Shown: positions 24,801 to 33,963 of the stretch, piece after piece
How the letters are laid out: every line of letters begins with the position of its first letter
Position numbering within the stretch: position 1 is the first letter of the stretch
The notes under the pieces: model-generated
Told to the model about the DNA's origin: nothing
What the model saw: the letters and a program-made list of their open reading frames with translations, nothing else
The model's database searches: none
NCBI GenBank assembly: GCA_024224295.1
Contig: JAAENN010000177.1
Span: 64,079 to 128,078 of the forward strand
Direction: 5' to 3'
DNA length: 64,000 nt
Origin: Shimia sp.
GTDB taxonomy: Bacteria > Pseudomonadota > Alphaproteobacteria > Rhodobacterales > Rhodobacteraceae
Program-made: the position numbers and the translations under genes

Positions 24801-25402
24801 AAATCCTCGCCTTCTCCGACCTGCACCGCGCGGCCCCGGCGGCCCGTCGACTTGTCGAGATGAGCCAGGACGCTGATCTGGTCATTGCGGCGGGGGATTT
24901 CACAAACCACCGGATAGACCTGCCCGGAGCCTTAGACTTGATCGCAGGCATAACCGCGCCGATCTTCATGGTGCCGGGCAATAACGAAAGCGAAGATGAA
25001 CTGCGCGCCGCCGCGCCTTGCAACGCCACTGTCCTGCATGGCGAGGCGACCACCTTTCAAGGTGTCAACATTTTTGGCCTTGGCTATGCCGTGCCTGTCA
25101 CGCCCTTCAAAGACTGGTCATGTGACCTTGATGAACCCACTGCTGCCAAAATGCTGGCCGCCTGTGAAACCGCCGATATCCTGATCAGCCATTCGCCGCC
25201 CAAGGGCCATGTGGATGTGACGTCTACCGGCCTGTCCCTTGGCTCCACAGCCGTGCTTGAGGCAATAGAGCGCATTGCGCCGCCCTTGGTCCTATGTGGT
25301 CATATCCACGATTGTTGGGGTCAGTCGTCTCAGATTGGCCCGTCCAAAGTTGTGAACCTCGGCCCCACCGGGACGTGGTTTGACATCGCCCCATCCGCCT
25401 AG
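24797..25402 (+). CDS. Calcineurin-like metallophosphoesterase
   Basis: 201-aa protein of the YfcE/MJ0936-like group with all metal-binding blocks in order: SDLH (residues 7-10), GDFTN, VPGNNES, SHSPPKGHVD and CGHIHD. The substrate is unknown; related enzymes cleave phosphodiesters. It overlaps the glycosylase gene and precedes moaB by 9 nt, so the three form one unit, but no functional link is evident. Confidence 0.88.
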   Translation: MKILAFSDLHRAAPAARRLVEMSQDADLVIAAGDFTNHRIDLPGALDLIAGITAPIFMVPGNNESEDELRAAAPCNATVLHGEATTFQGVNIFGLGYAVPVTPFKDWSCDLDEPTAAKMLAACETADILISHSPPKGHVDVTSTGLSLGSTAVLEAIERIAPPLVLCGHIHDCWGQSSQIGPSKVVNLGPTGTWFDIAPSA

Positions 25403-25411
25403 GAGACCGCC

Positions 25412-25957
25412 ATGGGCCGCATCCACGAAAGCAAAACCTTCATCCCTGTGAAGATCGCTATCCTGACAGTGAGCGACAGCCGAGACTTCAGCCAGGATCG
25501 CTCCGGCGACACTTTGGTCGCGCGGTTGGAAGAAGCGGGGCATGTTTTGGCCGACCGCACCATCATAAAAGACGAACGTGCTGAGATTGCCGAGCAACTG
25601 CGCGCATGGTGCGCGGATAAGGCCATCGACGTGATCATCTCCACCGGCGGGACTGGCCTCACCGGTCGTGACGTGACCGTCGAGGCGCACCGCGACGTCT
25701 ATGAGAAAGAGATTGAGGCTTTTGGCACCGTCTTCACCATGGTTTCGATGCAGAAAATCGGCACTTCCGCCGTGCAATCCCGCGCCACTGGCGGTGTGTC
25801 CAACGGCACTTATCTCTTTGCGCTTCCCGGCAGCCCTGGGGCTTGCAAAGACGCTTGGGACGAGATCCTGAAGTATCAACTCGATTACCGCCACATGCCC
25901 TGCAACTTTGTGGAAATCATGCCGCGGCTGGACGAGCACCTGAAGCGTTCAAAGTAA
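25412..25957 (+). CDS. moaB: Molybdopterin adenylyltransferase-like protein MoaB
   Basis: 181 aa; a MoaB/MogA-fold protein of molybdenum cofactor synthesis, expected to adenylylate molybdopterin before metal insertion. The conserved STGGTGLTGRDVT block (near residue 75-87) and LPGSPGACKDAW are intact. AGGAG ribosome binding site upstream. Separate from the fdhD-mobA-mobB-moeA operon at 39-43 kb, which acts later in the same pathway. Confidence 0.93.
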   Translation: MGRIHESKTFIPVKIAILTVSDSRDFSQDRSGDTLVARLEEAGHVLADRTIIKDERAEIAEQLRAWCADKAIDVIISTGGTGLTGRDVTVEAHRDVYEKEIEAFGTVFTMVSMQKIGTSAVQSRATGGVSNGTYLFALPGSPGACKDAWDEILKYQLDYRHMPCNFVEIMPRLDEHLKRSK

Positions 25958-26095
25958 CCCTGCGCGTCGGCCAAATTTTTTAACAATAAATGTGACGGAA
26001 CGTTTGCATCTGTCCGTATCACCTATGCGTGCCTTGGCTTTTGGTCCGGGCAGGCGCATCATGGACCATACCACCGACGCTGGGAGGCGAGGCAG

Positions 26096-27550
26096 ATGAG
26101 ATTTTTGCGGCAAAGTCTGACGGGGCTATTTTTGCTCTCCGCCACCGTGGCTTTGGTCCTCTATGCAGGCAGCCTTGTGTTCAACGCTGTCGAAGAGCGT
26201 ATGGCGCAAGAGAGCAAAGGCCCACCTGCGCGCGAACGTGTCTTTACGGTGAATGTAAAAACAGCTCAACCTGGGGCGGAAACACCGGAGCTGGTTGCCT
26301 TTGGTGAGGTGCAAAGCCGCCGCTCTCTGGAAGTCCGCGCCGCCGCCGCTGGTACGGTGACTTTCTTGTCGGAGAACTTTGAAGATGGTGCCAATGTCTC
26401 GGCCGGCGAGCTGCTCGCCAAGATTGACCCAACCAAAGCCCGATACGCTTTGGACCGAATTGCCGCTAACTTGCTGGATGCCGAGGCTGAGCAACGCGAT
26501 GCCGACCGTACGCTGATCCTGGCACAAGATGAACTAAAATCCGCTGAGGCGCAGTTGGGATTGCGCCAAAAAGCCTTTGACCGTCAGATTGATCTGCAAG
26601 AGCGTGGTGTCGGAACCGCCGCCGCTGTGGAAGTAGCAGAGCTTGCCCAAGCCGCCGCGCGTCAAGCGGTTTTGTCTAACCGCCGAGCGCTCGCGCAGGC
26701 GGAGGCGCGTGTGGATCAAGCGAAAACCCGACTAGACCGCACAAAGATCTTGCTGGCGGAAGCGCAGAAAGATCTGGATGACACGGTCATCACCGCAGAT
26801 TTCTCCGGTACGTTGTCGGAGGTGAATATTGTGCAAGGCGGTTTGGTCTCCATGAACGAACGCCTCGCTACGTTGATAGATGCGGAAGCATTGGAAGTGG
26901 CCTTTCGCGTCTCCACCACGCAATACGCGCGGCTGCTGGATGACGCCAACAACCTGCGCCGCGCTGAAATCAAAGTCTCAATGGATGTGCTGGGTGCAGA
27001 CCTCACAGCCACCGGCGTGATCACCCGAGATGCCGCCGCCGTGGGGGAAGGTCAAACCGGGCGCGTGCTTTATGCCCGTCTTGACGGTCCGCGCGGCTTG
27101 AAGCCGGGAGACTTTGTCACAGTGCGCGTACGCGAGCCAGAGCTGGAGGACGTTGTGCGTTTGCCCGCCACCGCAATCAACGCCGCCCACGAGGTTCTTG
27201 TCGTGGGCGACGGCAATCGCCTGACCACGCTGGAAGTTCGCCTGGTGCGTCGGCAAGGCGACGACGTGCTGGTGCGCGGGCGTGGTTTGGCAGGACAACA
27301 GGTGGTTTCTCGCCGTACGCCACTTTTGGGCGAAGGCATCGCTGTGAAGCCATTGACAGGCGAAGAGAAAATTCCTGACGCCCCGGCCATGGTGGCTCTG
27401 ACTGATGAGGAACGTGCCAAGTTTGTCGCCGCGATAGAAGCCAACGGGCGCATTCCTTCAGATGCCAAGAAACGGATGTTGCAGGCGCTGAGTCAGCCGG
27501 AAGTGCCCGCGCGCATGGTGGAACGCCTGCGCAGCCGGATGGGGGGGTAA
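26096..27550 (+). CDS. RND efflux pump, periplasmic adaptor (membrane fusion) subunit
   Basis: 484 aa. An N-terminal membrane segment (residues 12-33) anchors it; then come a biotinyl-lipoyl-like half (EVQSRRSLEVRAAAAGTV), a long alpha-helical coiled-coil hairpin at about 120-225, the second lipoyl half and a beta-barrel. This order is that of HlyD/AcrA-type adaptors. Followed after 3 nt by the RND permease. No outer-membrane TolC-type gene is adjacent, so a shared one must be used. Confidence 0.92.
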   Translation: MRFLRQSLTGLFLLSATVALVLYAGSLVFNAVEERMAQESKGPPARERVFTVNVKTAQPGAETPELVAFGEVQSRRSLEVRAAAAGTVTFLSENFEDGANVSAGELLAKIDPTKARYALDRIAANLLDAEAEQRDADRTLILAQDELKSAEAQLGLRQKAFDRQIDLQERGVGTAAAVEVAELAQAAARQAVLSNRRALAQAEARVDQAKTRLDRTKILLAEAQKDLDDTVITADFSGTLSEVNIVQGGLVSMNERLATLIDAEALEVAFRVSTTQYARLLDDANNLRRAEIKVSMDVLGADLTATGVITRDAAAVGEGQTGRVLYARLDGPRGLKPGDFVTVRVREPELEDVVRLPATAINAAHEVLVVGDGNRLTTLEVRLVRRQGDDVLVRGRGLAGQQVVSRRTPLLGEGIAVKPLTGEEKIPDAPAMVALTDEERAKFVAAIEANGRIPSDAKKRMLQALSQPEVPARMVERLRSRMGG

Positions 27551-27553
27551 ATC

Positions 27554-30500
27554 ATGCGGGAGATCAGCGACCGTGCCAGTGGTATTCTAAGCTACTTCAC
27601 CCGCCACGCTACCGCTGCAAACTTGCTTTTGGTGGTGTTGATCCTTGCAGGCATTGCGGCCATGCCGCGCATGCGGGCGCAGTTCTTTCCCGATGTGATC
27701 ATCGATAACGTTACCGTGTCCATCGCGTGGGACGGGGCAGGTGCCGAAGACGTGGACGCGGCGATTGTGCAGGTCATGGAGCCCGCTCTGCTCGGCGTGG
27801 AGGGCGTTGAAAGTACGGAATCCCGATCTACGGAAGGCAACGCCCGTATTACACTCGACTTTGAGCCCGGCTGGGACATGGCCCGCGCGACCGATGACGT
27901 GCAAGTGGCTGTGGATGCGGTCAACACCCTGCCGGAAGAGGCCGAAGACCCAACAGTACGACGGGGCGCTTGGCGCGATCGCGTCACCGATGTGGTCATC
28001 ACCGGCCCCGTGGACGTGAACCAGATTGCCCGTTTCGCAGATGAGTTTGTCACAAGGCTTTATGCCGAGGGTGTGACACGTACCACCATTCGCGGTTTGG
28101 CGGAACGCCGGACCATTGTGGAGGTTTCCTCCGTTGACCTGATCACCCACGACATCACCATGGAGCAAATCGCGCAGGCTGTGGCGCAGGAGGTCAATGC
28201 GGACCCGGCAGGCGATGTGACTGGCGCTTTTGCCCGCGTGCGCACAGGGGTCGAGAAACGCGCGCCGGATGAGATTGCGGGTATTGCACTGCGCTCCAAT
28301 TCCGACGGTACGAAGCTAACTGTGGACGATGTGGCCACCGTGCGCGTTGAGGGCGTGGACCGCAACCGCACCTATTTCGTCGATGACGATCCGGCCATGT
28401 CGATCCGTGTGGATCGCACCGATACGGGTGATGCCATCGCCATGCAGCGCGCTGTGGAAGAAGTCGCAGCTGAAATGCAGGCGACCTTGCCCCAAGGCGT
28501 GAAGCTCGAACTGATCCGCACCCGCGCTGAAGCAATCACCGGCCGTCTCAACTTGCTGATCGACAACGGGCTCATGGGGCTAGCGTTGGTGGTGGTGCTG
28601 TTGTTCCTGTTCCTGAATGCCCGCACCGCTTTCTGGGTGGCCGCTGGCATTCCGACAGCGATGTTTGCCGCTGTGGCGCTGATGTATGCCGCAGGTTTGA
28701 CGATCAATATGATCTCTCTCTTTGGTCTGATCATCACGCTTGGTATTGTGGTGGATGACGCAATTGTGGTGGGTGAGCACGCGGACGCCCGCGCGCGTCG
28801 CCTCAATGAGCCGCCTTTTGTTGCTGCCGAAAACGCCGCGAAACGCATGTCATTGCCGGTGTTCTCCTCTACCATTACCACCGTGATCGCCTTCTTTGGC
28901 CTTACCGCCATTGGCGGGCGTTTTGGCGACTTGATTGCCGACATCCCCTTTACTGTGATCGTGGTTCTTCTGGCCTCGCTGGTGGAGTGCTTCCTGATCC
29001 TGCCACACCACATGGCCCACGCTATCAAGAACTCCGCCAAGGAGCATTGGTACGACGTGCCCTCTCGTGTGGTGAACCGAGGCTTCCGCTGGGTGCGCGA
29101 AACCCTGTTCCGGCCCTTCATGCGCTTTGTGGTTTGGGCGCGCTATCCAGTATTGGCGCTAGCCGTGGTTGCATTGGCTACGCAGGCGGCGCTGTTTATT
29201 GGCGGTGACGTGAAGTGGCGGTTCTTTAATGCACCGGAGCGCGGGTCTGTGACTGGCAACTTCGCCATGCTGCCGAGTGCTACCCGCGCCGACAGCCTCG
29301 CGATGATGAAAGAGATGCAGCGCGCCACAGAAGAACTTGGCAAAGAGTACGAAGAGCGCCACGGCCGTAATCCGCTGGATTATGTGATCGCCGAAATCGG
29401 CGGCAACTCTGGCCGCTCTCTTCCTGGCTCCGAAAGCCTTGATCCAGATCTTTTGGGTGGCATCGCCATTGAACTCATCGACGCCGACCTGCGGCCCTAT
29501 TCCAGCTTCGCTTTTGTCGGCGAGCTTCAAGACCGTGTCGCGCGCCATCCTTTGGTTGAAACCGTGAGCTTCCGAGGTTGGCGCTCTGGTCCCGGCGGTG
29601 ATGCGCTCGACGTGCAATTCTACGGTGCCGACAGCGAAACGCTCAAATCCGCCAGCGAGGCCTTAAAAACCGCTTTGGAAGAGTTCGGCGAAGTCTCCGC
29701 AGTGGAGGACAACCTCAGCTATGACAAAGAAGAGCTGATCCTTGAGCTGACCCCGCAAGGCCGGGCGTTGGGCTTCTCCATTGACGCGCTGGGCCGGGTG
29801 TTGCGCCACCGTCTCAACGGCATCGAAGCCGCCACCTATCCCGACGGCCCGCGCAGCGCTGCCATCCGCATCGAATTACCCGAAGGCGAACTCACCGCCG
29901 ACTTCCTCGAAGGCAGCCTGATGCGCACGCCCAACGGCGCCTATGTGCCGCTCGCGGATGTGGTGACCGTGCAAAGCCGCACCGGCTTCTCCACGGTGCG
30001 CCGCGAAAACGGCGTGCGTCTGATTTCCGTGACCGGCGACATTTCTGAGGATGATCCAGCCCGCGCCGAAGCGATCTTGGAGCAGCTGCGCGCCGACATC
30101 CTGCCGACCATTGCCAGCGAAAAGCAGGTAGAATGGCGGTTGGCTGGTTTAGCGGAGCAAGAAGACGAATTTCTTAATGACGCGCGTTCTGGCCTGATCC
30201 TTTGCCTCGCAGGTATCTATCTGGTGCTCGCCTGGGTGTTCTCCAGCTGGACGCGCCCGATGGTGGTCATGGCGATCATCCCGTTTGGCTTGGTCGGGAC
30301 AATCTACGGGCATTGGTGGCACGACGTGCCACTCTCGATGTTCACCGTTGTCGGTCTTCTGGGCATGACCGGCATCATCATCAACGACAGCATCGTCTTG
30401 ATCACCACCATAGACGACTATGCCAAAGACCGTGGCGTGATCCCCTCGATCATTGACGGCGCGGCGGACAGATTGCGCCCCGTGTTCCTGACCACCGCCA

Positions 30501-30952
30501 CCACCGTGTTGGGCCTTGCGCCGCTGCTGTTTGAACGCAGCGCACAGGCGCAGTTCCTTAAACCGACCGTGATCACGCTGGTCTACGGTCTTGGATTTGG
30601 CATGTTCCTGGTGCTGCTCGTCGTGCCTGCATTGGTCGCCATTCAGTATGACGTTACCCGCCAGATGCAGGCCCTGCGTCGCGCGCCACGTGCCAAAGGC
30701 ATCCGCGTCGGCGTGTGTTTGTGCGCGACGGTTATCACCGCTTGGCTGGTGGCAACCTTCGGCTGGGTGTCGCTGAACGGTGAAATCCACCCGCTTCTGG
30801 CCCAGGCCGGCCTGCCGCCGGATACTTTTAACAGCGCGTTCCCCGCGCTGCTGCTGTTCCTGGTTGGCGCGTGGTTGATCTCTTTTGGAGGGTATCTGGT
30901 GGGCGTCGCCTGGATGCTGCTGCGCGGTCGCAGCAAATCCGCCTCAGCCTGA
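27554..30952 (+). CDS. RND-family efflux transporter, inner-membrane permease
   Basis: 1132-aa proton-driven exporter of the AcrB/MMPL type. First transmembrane helix at about 20-38, two large periplasmic loops, and helix IV containing GIVVDDAIVVGEH with the paired aspartates of the proton relay; the second half repeats this (GIIINDSIVLITTIDDY with a single Asp/Asn variant). The group with short intracellular ends and TVSIAW opening usually exports hydrophobic compounds; substrate is not predictable. Its end overlaps the converging DsbD-like gene by 9 bp. Confidence 0.94.
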   Translation: MREISDRASGILSYFTRHATAANLLLVVLILAGIAAMPRMRAQFFPDVIIDNVTVSIAWDGAGAEDVDAAIVQVMEPALLGVEGVESTESRSTEGNARITLDFEPGWDMARATDDVQVAVDAVNTLPEEAEDPTVRRGAWRDRVTDVVITGPVDVNQIARFADEFVTRLYAEGVTRTTIRGLAERRTIVEVSSVDLITHDITMEQIAQAVAQEVNADPAGDVTGAFARVRTGVEKRAPDEIAGIALRSNSDGTKLTVDDVATVRVEGVDRNRTYFVDDDPAMSIRVDRTDTGDAIAMQRAVEEVAAEMQATLPQGVKLELIRTRAEAITGRLNLLIDNGLMGLALVVVLLFLFLNARTAFWVAAGIPTAMFAAVALMYAAGLTINMISLFGLIITLGIVVDDAIVVGEHADARARRLNEPPFVAAENAAKRMSLPVFSSTITTVIAFFGLTAIGGRFGDLIADIPFTVIVVLLASLVECFLILPHHMAHAIKNSAKEHWYDVPSRVVNRGFRWVRETLFRPFMRFVVWARYPVLALAVVALATQAALFIGGDVKWRFFNAPERGSVTGNFAMLPSATRADSLAMMKEMQRATEELGKEYEERHGRNPLDYVIAEIGGNSGRSLPGSESLDPDLLGGIAIELIDADLRPYSSFAFVGELQDRVARHPLVETVSFRGWRSGPGGDALDVQFYGADSETLKSASEALKTALEEFGEVSAVEDNLSYDKEELILELTPQGRALGFSIDALGRVLRHRLNGIEAATYPDGPRSAAIRIELPEGELTADFLEGSLMRTPNGAYVPLADVVTVQSRTGFSTVRRENGVRLISVTGDISEDDPARAEAILEQLRADILPTIASEKQVEWRLAGLAEQEDEFLNDARSGLILCLAGIYLVLAWVFSSWTRPMVVMAIIPFGLVGTIYGHWWHDVPLSMFTVVGLLGMTGIIINDSIVLITTIDDYAKDRGVIPSIIDGAADRLRPVFLTTATTVLGLAPLLFERSAQAQFLKPTVITLVYGLGFGMFLVLLVVPALVAIQYDVTRQMQALRRAPRAKGIRVGVCLCATVITAWLVATFGWVSLNGEIHPLLAQAGLPPDTFNSAFPALLLFLVGAWLISFGGYLVGVAWMLLRGRSKSASA

Positions 30953-31762
30953 GCAGCCGATAATATCCACGGCATGATTGGCACCCAGTACAGTGAAACG
31001 CAGATCAGAACGGTTCACCATGAAGGAACTGGCGTCCACATGCATCATCTCGGTTTCAGCCACCAATGCACCACCCTGGCGTTTGGTGGTGCCTTCTGCC
31101 ACCCACACATGGGGATCGGCGGTTTCGACCACGGCCACTTCCGCACCACCCGCGCTGGGCATGTGAATGGTCGCCTGCAGTGCGACACCATCTGAGGTCG
31201 GCGATAGTTTGCAGGTCACCTTGCCCACGCCCGCCTCACGTGCGGTTAATGGCTGATCCACCATCGCCGCCGTAATCTCTGCATCGCGCGCGCCACTGGG
31301 CGGTAGCTCTGCTTTCACTTTCAAACGTTGTGGCACACAGATGTCACGGCACACGCCAATGTCCAAAGTGGCTTTCAATCGCACAGGCTTGCCCGCATCT
31401 TTTGGCGCAATCCGCACCGGCAAAACGAGTTCATTACTGTAGCCAATCGAGCGCATGCCGTTTTGGTTGAACACCTCCGGCGTAGGCCATTCCAAACTCA
31501 CGCTGCCCATGTTGCGCGACCCGTTCCAGGTGATCTGCGGCGGTATCCCTGCATCCCCCGGCGCGCGCCAATAGGTTTTCCAGCCGGGATTCAGCGTTAT
31601 CTTTACCGCGGCCATATGGGTGCCATCCGCATCGCGCCAGCCGGGCAAAACCTCGGCCTGCACCACTTGATCAAAGGACTGCGCAGAGGAGGCCGTCGGC
31701 AACAGGGCAGGGGCGATAAGCGCCGCAAGCGCCAGCGAAGGAAGGAGGGGTCGTTTATTCAT
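30944..31762 (-). CDS. Periplasmic DsbD-alpha-like (ScsB-type) domain protein
   Basis: 272 aa with a signal peptide (MNKRPLLPSLALAALIAPALL..., cleavage after SSA). The mature part matches the N-terminal domain of DsbD/ScsB proteins, including WKTYWRAPGDAGIPP and the redox pair C-x3-C in GVCRDICVPQ near residue 138. There is no membrane electron-transfer domain in this protein, so it probably receives electrons from a separate partner or acts as a copper-stress thiol protein. ATG at 31762 preferred over an upstream TTG. Confidence 0.8.
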   Translation of the reverse strand: MNKRPLLPSLALAALIAPALLPTASSAQSFDQVVQAEVLPGWRDADGTHMAAVKITLNPGWKTYWRAPGDAGIPPQITWNGSRNMGSVSLEWPTPEVFNQNGMRSIGYSNELVLPVRIAPKDAGKPVRLKATLDIGVCRDICVPQRLKVKAELPPSGARDAEITAAMVDQPLTAREAGVGKVTCKLSPTSDGVALQATIHMPSAGGAEVAVVETADPHVWVAEGTTKRQGGALVAETEMMHVDASSFMVNRSDLRFTVLGANHAVDIIGCSG

Positions 31763-31913
31763 GCCCAACACATGGGACAATCCGCGTTAAAATCCAACTC
31801 ACAATCCGATCAGAAAATCGCGATTGATTGAAACAGTTTGCTTACCTCTTGCGTCTAACCTGTCAGAAACACATGTTGAAAGAAGACGTCAATATTCAAC
31901 GTATGAGGTCCCC

Positions 31914-32498
31914 TTGGACACGACACAAGACACTGACACGCAAATGGATTTAACCGGGCAGTTGCTCATAGCGATGCCTGGCATGGGAGATCCGCGCTTT
32001 GCCCATTCGGTGGTGTTCCTTTGTGCGCACTCCTCGGATGGCGCCATGGGCCTGATCGTGAACAAGGCAATAGACGGCGTGAAGCTCTCGGACTTGTTTG
32101 AGCAGCTCTCGATCAAACCCAAATCGTCCGAGGCGGCCTCGTCGCTATATTTTGGCGGTCCGGTGGAAACCGGGCGAGGCTTTGTGTTGCATTCACCTGA
32201 ATACAAGTCGGACTTGTCCAACCTCGAAGTTGGCGCGACCTTTGCCTTGACCACAACGCAGGATATTCTCGATGATATGGCGCAGGATTTGGGGCCCCAT
32301 AAGGCGCTTGCCCTACTGGGCTACAGCGGCTGGGGACCCGGGCAGTTGGAAAAAGAGATCGGAGACAATGGCTGGCTGATTGCCGATGCCACCGATCAAA
32401 TTGTCTTTGACACTAAGAATTCGGACAAATGGGCGGAGGCTCTAAAGAGCATTGGGGTAGACCCTCTGACGCTCAGCTCTGCGGCTGGTCACGCATAA
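31914..32498 (+). CDS. YqgE/AlgH family protein (DUF179)
   Basis: 194 aa. The conserved DUF179 core begins LTGQLLIAMPGMGDPRF and contains GAMGLIVNKA, LYFGGPVETGRGFVLH and LLGYSGWGPGQLEKEI. The TTG at 31914 is chosen because GAGG lies 5 nt upstream; ATG at 31944 would remove 10 residues that are not conserved. The family is widespread and its function is not settled (AlgH was linked to transcription regulation). Stands alone. Confidence 0.9.
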   Translation: MDTTQDTDTQMDLTGQLLIAMPGMGDPRFAHSVVFLCAHSSDGAMGLIVNKAIDGVKLSDLFEQLSIKPKSSEAASSLYFGGPVETGRGFVLHSPEYKSDLSNLEVGATFALTTTQDILDDMAQDLGPHKALALLGYSGWGPGQLEKEIGDNGWLIADATDQIVFDTKNSDKWAEALKSIGVDPLTLSSAAGHA

Positions 32499-32507
32499 AT
32501 TCAACGC

Positions 32508-32897
32508 CTAACGTCGCACGATTGTGACTATGGCAGCAGCAACCGCGACCAGCGTCAAAAAACCGATACATCTGTAAAAGAAACGCAGCATGTCAACTTG
32601 CCCTTTCTCAACAAGAGACAAGGTGGCAGGGGGGCTAATCTTTAGTGCCCGAGGAAATACGGCGGCCAATCCATGCAGTAGGCTAACTACTTGAAGTGGA
32701 ACAAATATGGCCACAAAAAACATCGTTTCTAGCAAGCCAGGTAGGGTCCAGTTGCTTTTCAATCCTTCTACAAGGATCGGCGAAGTGAGGACCAAGCACA
32801 GTGCTGCCACCAGTGCTGAAGTAAAAGCACCTAACAGCTTGAGCTTTGTCGCCGGAGCTGTCTTTGCCGCAAATCTAACGCAGGAGCGCCAGTGCAT
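32508..32897 (-). CDS. Small membrane protein, family not recognised
   Basis: 129 aa with three hydrophobic helices (about residues 22-42, 58-78 and 108-127). Starts 3 nt after the sua5 stop codon on the same strand, suggesting co-transcription, but the ribosome binding site is weak. No motif points to a function. Confidence 0.55.
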   Translation of the reverse strand: MHWRSCVRFAAKTAPATKLKLLGAFTSALVAALCLVLTSPILVEGLKSNWTLPGLLETMFFVAIFVPLQVVSLLHGLAAVFPRALKISPPATLSLVEKGQVDMLRFFYRCIGFLTLVAVAAAIVTIVRR

Positions 32898-32900
32898 CGG

Positions 32901-33848
32901 TCATAAGTCCCGCGGCGCCGCCGCGCGGCGCAAACGGTCATTGATCGCCCGCCCAAGGCCGTTATCCGGAATGGGCGACACAGCAATCGGCGCATCTCCA
33001 TCGGCGTCCAGCGCGTGCAGGTGGTGGAACAGGTTTGCGGCCGCTTCGGTCAAATCGCCCGCTACGCTGAGGTTCAAAGTCGCGCCGTCAACTTTGCCAA
33101 ATCCCAAGAGACGCTCGCCTTCTGTAATTTCGACTGCGTTCAAGCGCACGGATGCGCCCGGCGCGTAGTGGGACAGCATTTGTCCCGGTGCGGTGAGCGG
33201 GTCAGCTTCCGATCGGATCACAACTGGACGGCCCAAAGCTACCTCAATGGCCTCCTGTGGCAATCCACCGGGACGCAGTAATGTGGGTTCATCAAACAGG
33301 CCCAGAATGGTGCTTTCTACACCAACCCCACAGTCGCCGCCGTCCACCACAGCTTCGATCCGGCCGGACAGGCCGTTGATCACATGTTGTGCGCGTGAGG
33401 GGCTGATCTTCCCTGAAGGATTGGCAGACGGCGCCGCAACTGGCCCGCCAAATTTGGACAGTAAAGCCTGCGCCACCGGGTGTTCCGGCACTCGGATCGC
33501 CAGGGTCGGCAAGTTGGCCGTCACCAGCGGGGACAGCCCAGAATCATCTCGCAGGGGCAGCACAAGGGTGAGCGGCCCGGGCCAGAAAGCCGCCGCCAAC
33601 CGGTCCGCCATATCGTTCCAATTGACGTAGCGTTTTGCCGCAGCCACATCCGCCACATGCACAATCAACGGATTGAAAGTTGGTCGATTTTTCGCCTCAA
33701 AGATTCGTGCCACAGCCTTGTCCTGACGCGCGTCTGCGCCAAGCCCGTATACTGTTTCTGTAGGGAAGGACACCAATCCGCCATCACGCAAAACCGATGC
33801 TGCACGTGCAAAGCCAGCGGCATCTGGGGAGAGGGTTTCTGTGTCCAC
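32901..33848 (-). CDS. tsaC: L-threonylcarbamoyladenylate synthase (Sua5/YwlC)
   Basis: 315 aa; makes threonylcarbamoyl-AMP for the t6A modification of tRNAs that read ANN codons. The YrdC domain (residues 10-200) has SFPTETVYGLGADA, K-x-R in EAKNRPTFNPL, and AAPSANPSGKISPS; the extra C-terminal Sua5 domain follows the linker PGQMLSHYAPGA. Starts with GTG, supported by AGGAG at 7 nt. Confidence 0.95.
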   Translation of the reverse strand: MDTETLSPDAAGFARAASVLRDGGLVSFPTETVYGLGADARQDKAVARIFEAKNRPTFNPLIVHVADVAAAKRYVNWNDMADRLAAAFWPGPLTLVLPLRDDSGLSPLVTANLPTLAIRVPEHPVAQALLSKFGGPVAAPSANPSGKISPSRAQHVINGLSGRIEAVVDGGDCGVGVESTILGLFDEPTLLRPGGLPQEAIEVALGRPVVIRSEADPLTAPGQMLSHYAPGASVRLNAVEITEGERLLGFGKVDGATLNLSVAGDLTEAAANLFHHLHALDADGDAPIAVSPIPDNGLGRAINDRLRRAAAPRDL

Positions 33849-33963
33849 GAGACGCTCCTGTGACGCTGCGTTTTACTGTGATCGGTTCAACAAGACCCTT
33901 ATCGTAAGGCCCAAAGCTGCATACAAGCAGCAGCAAGTAAAGCCAAGCCTGCCGGAGAGATCG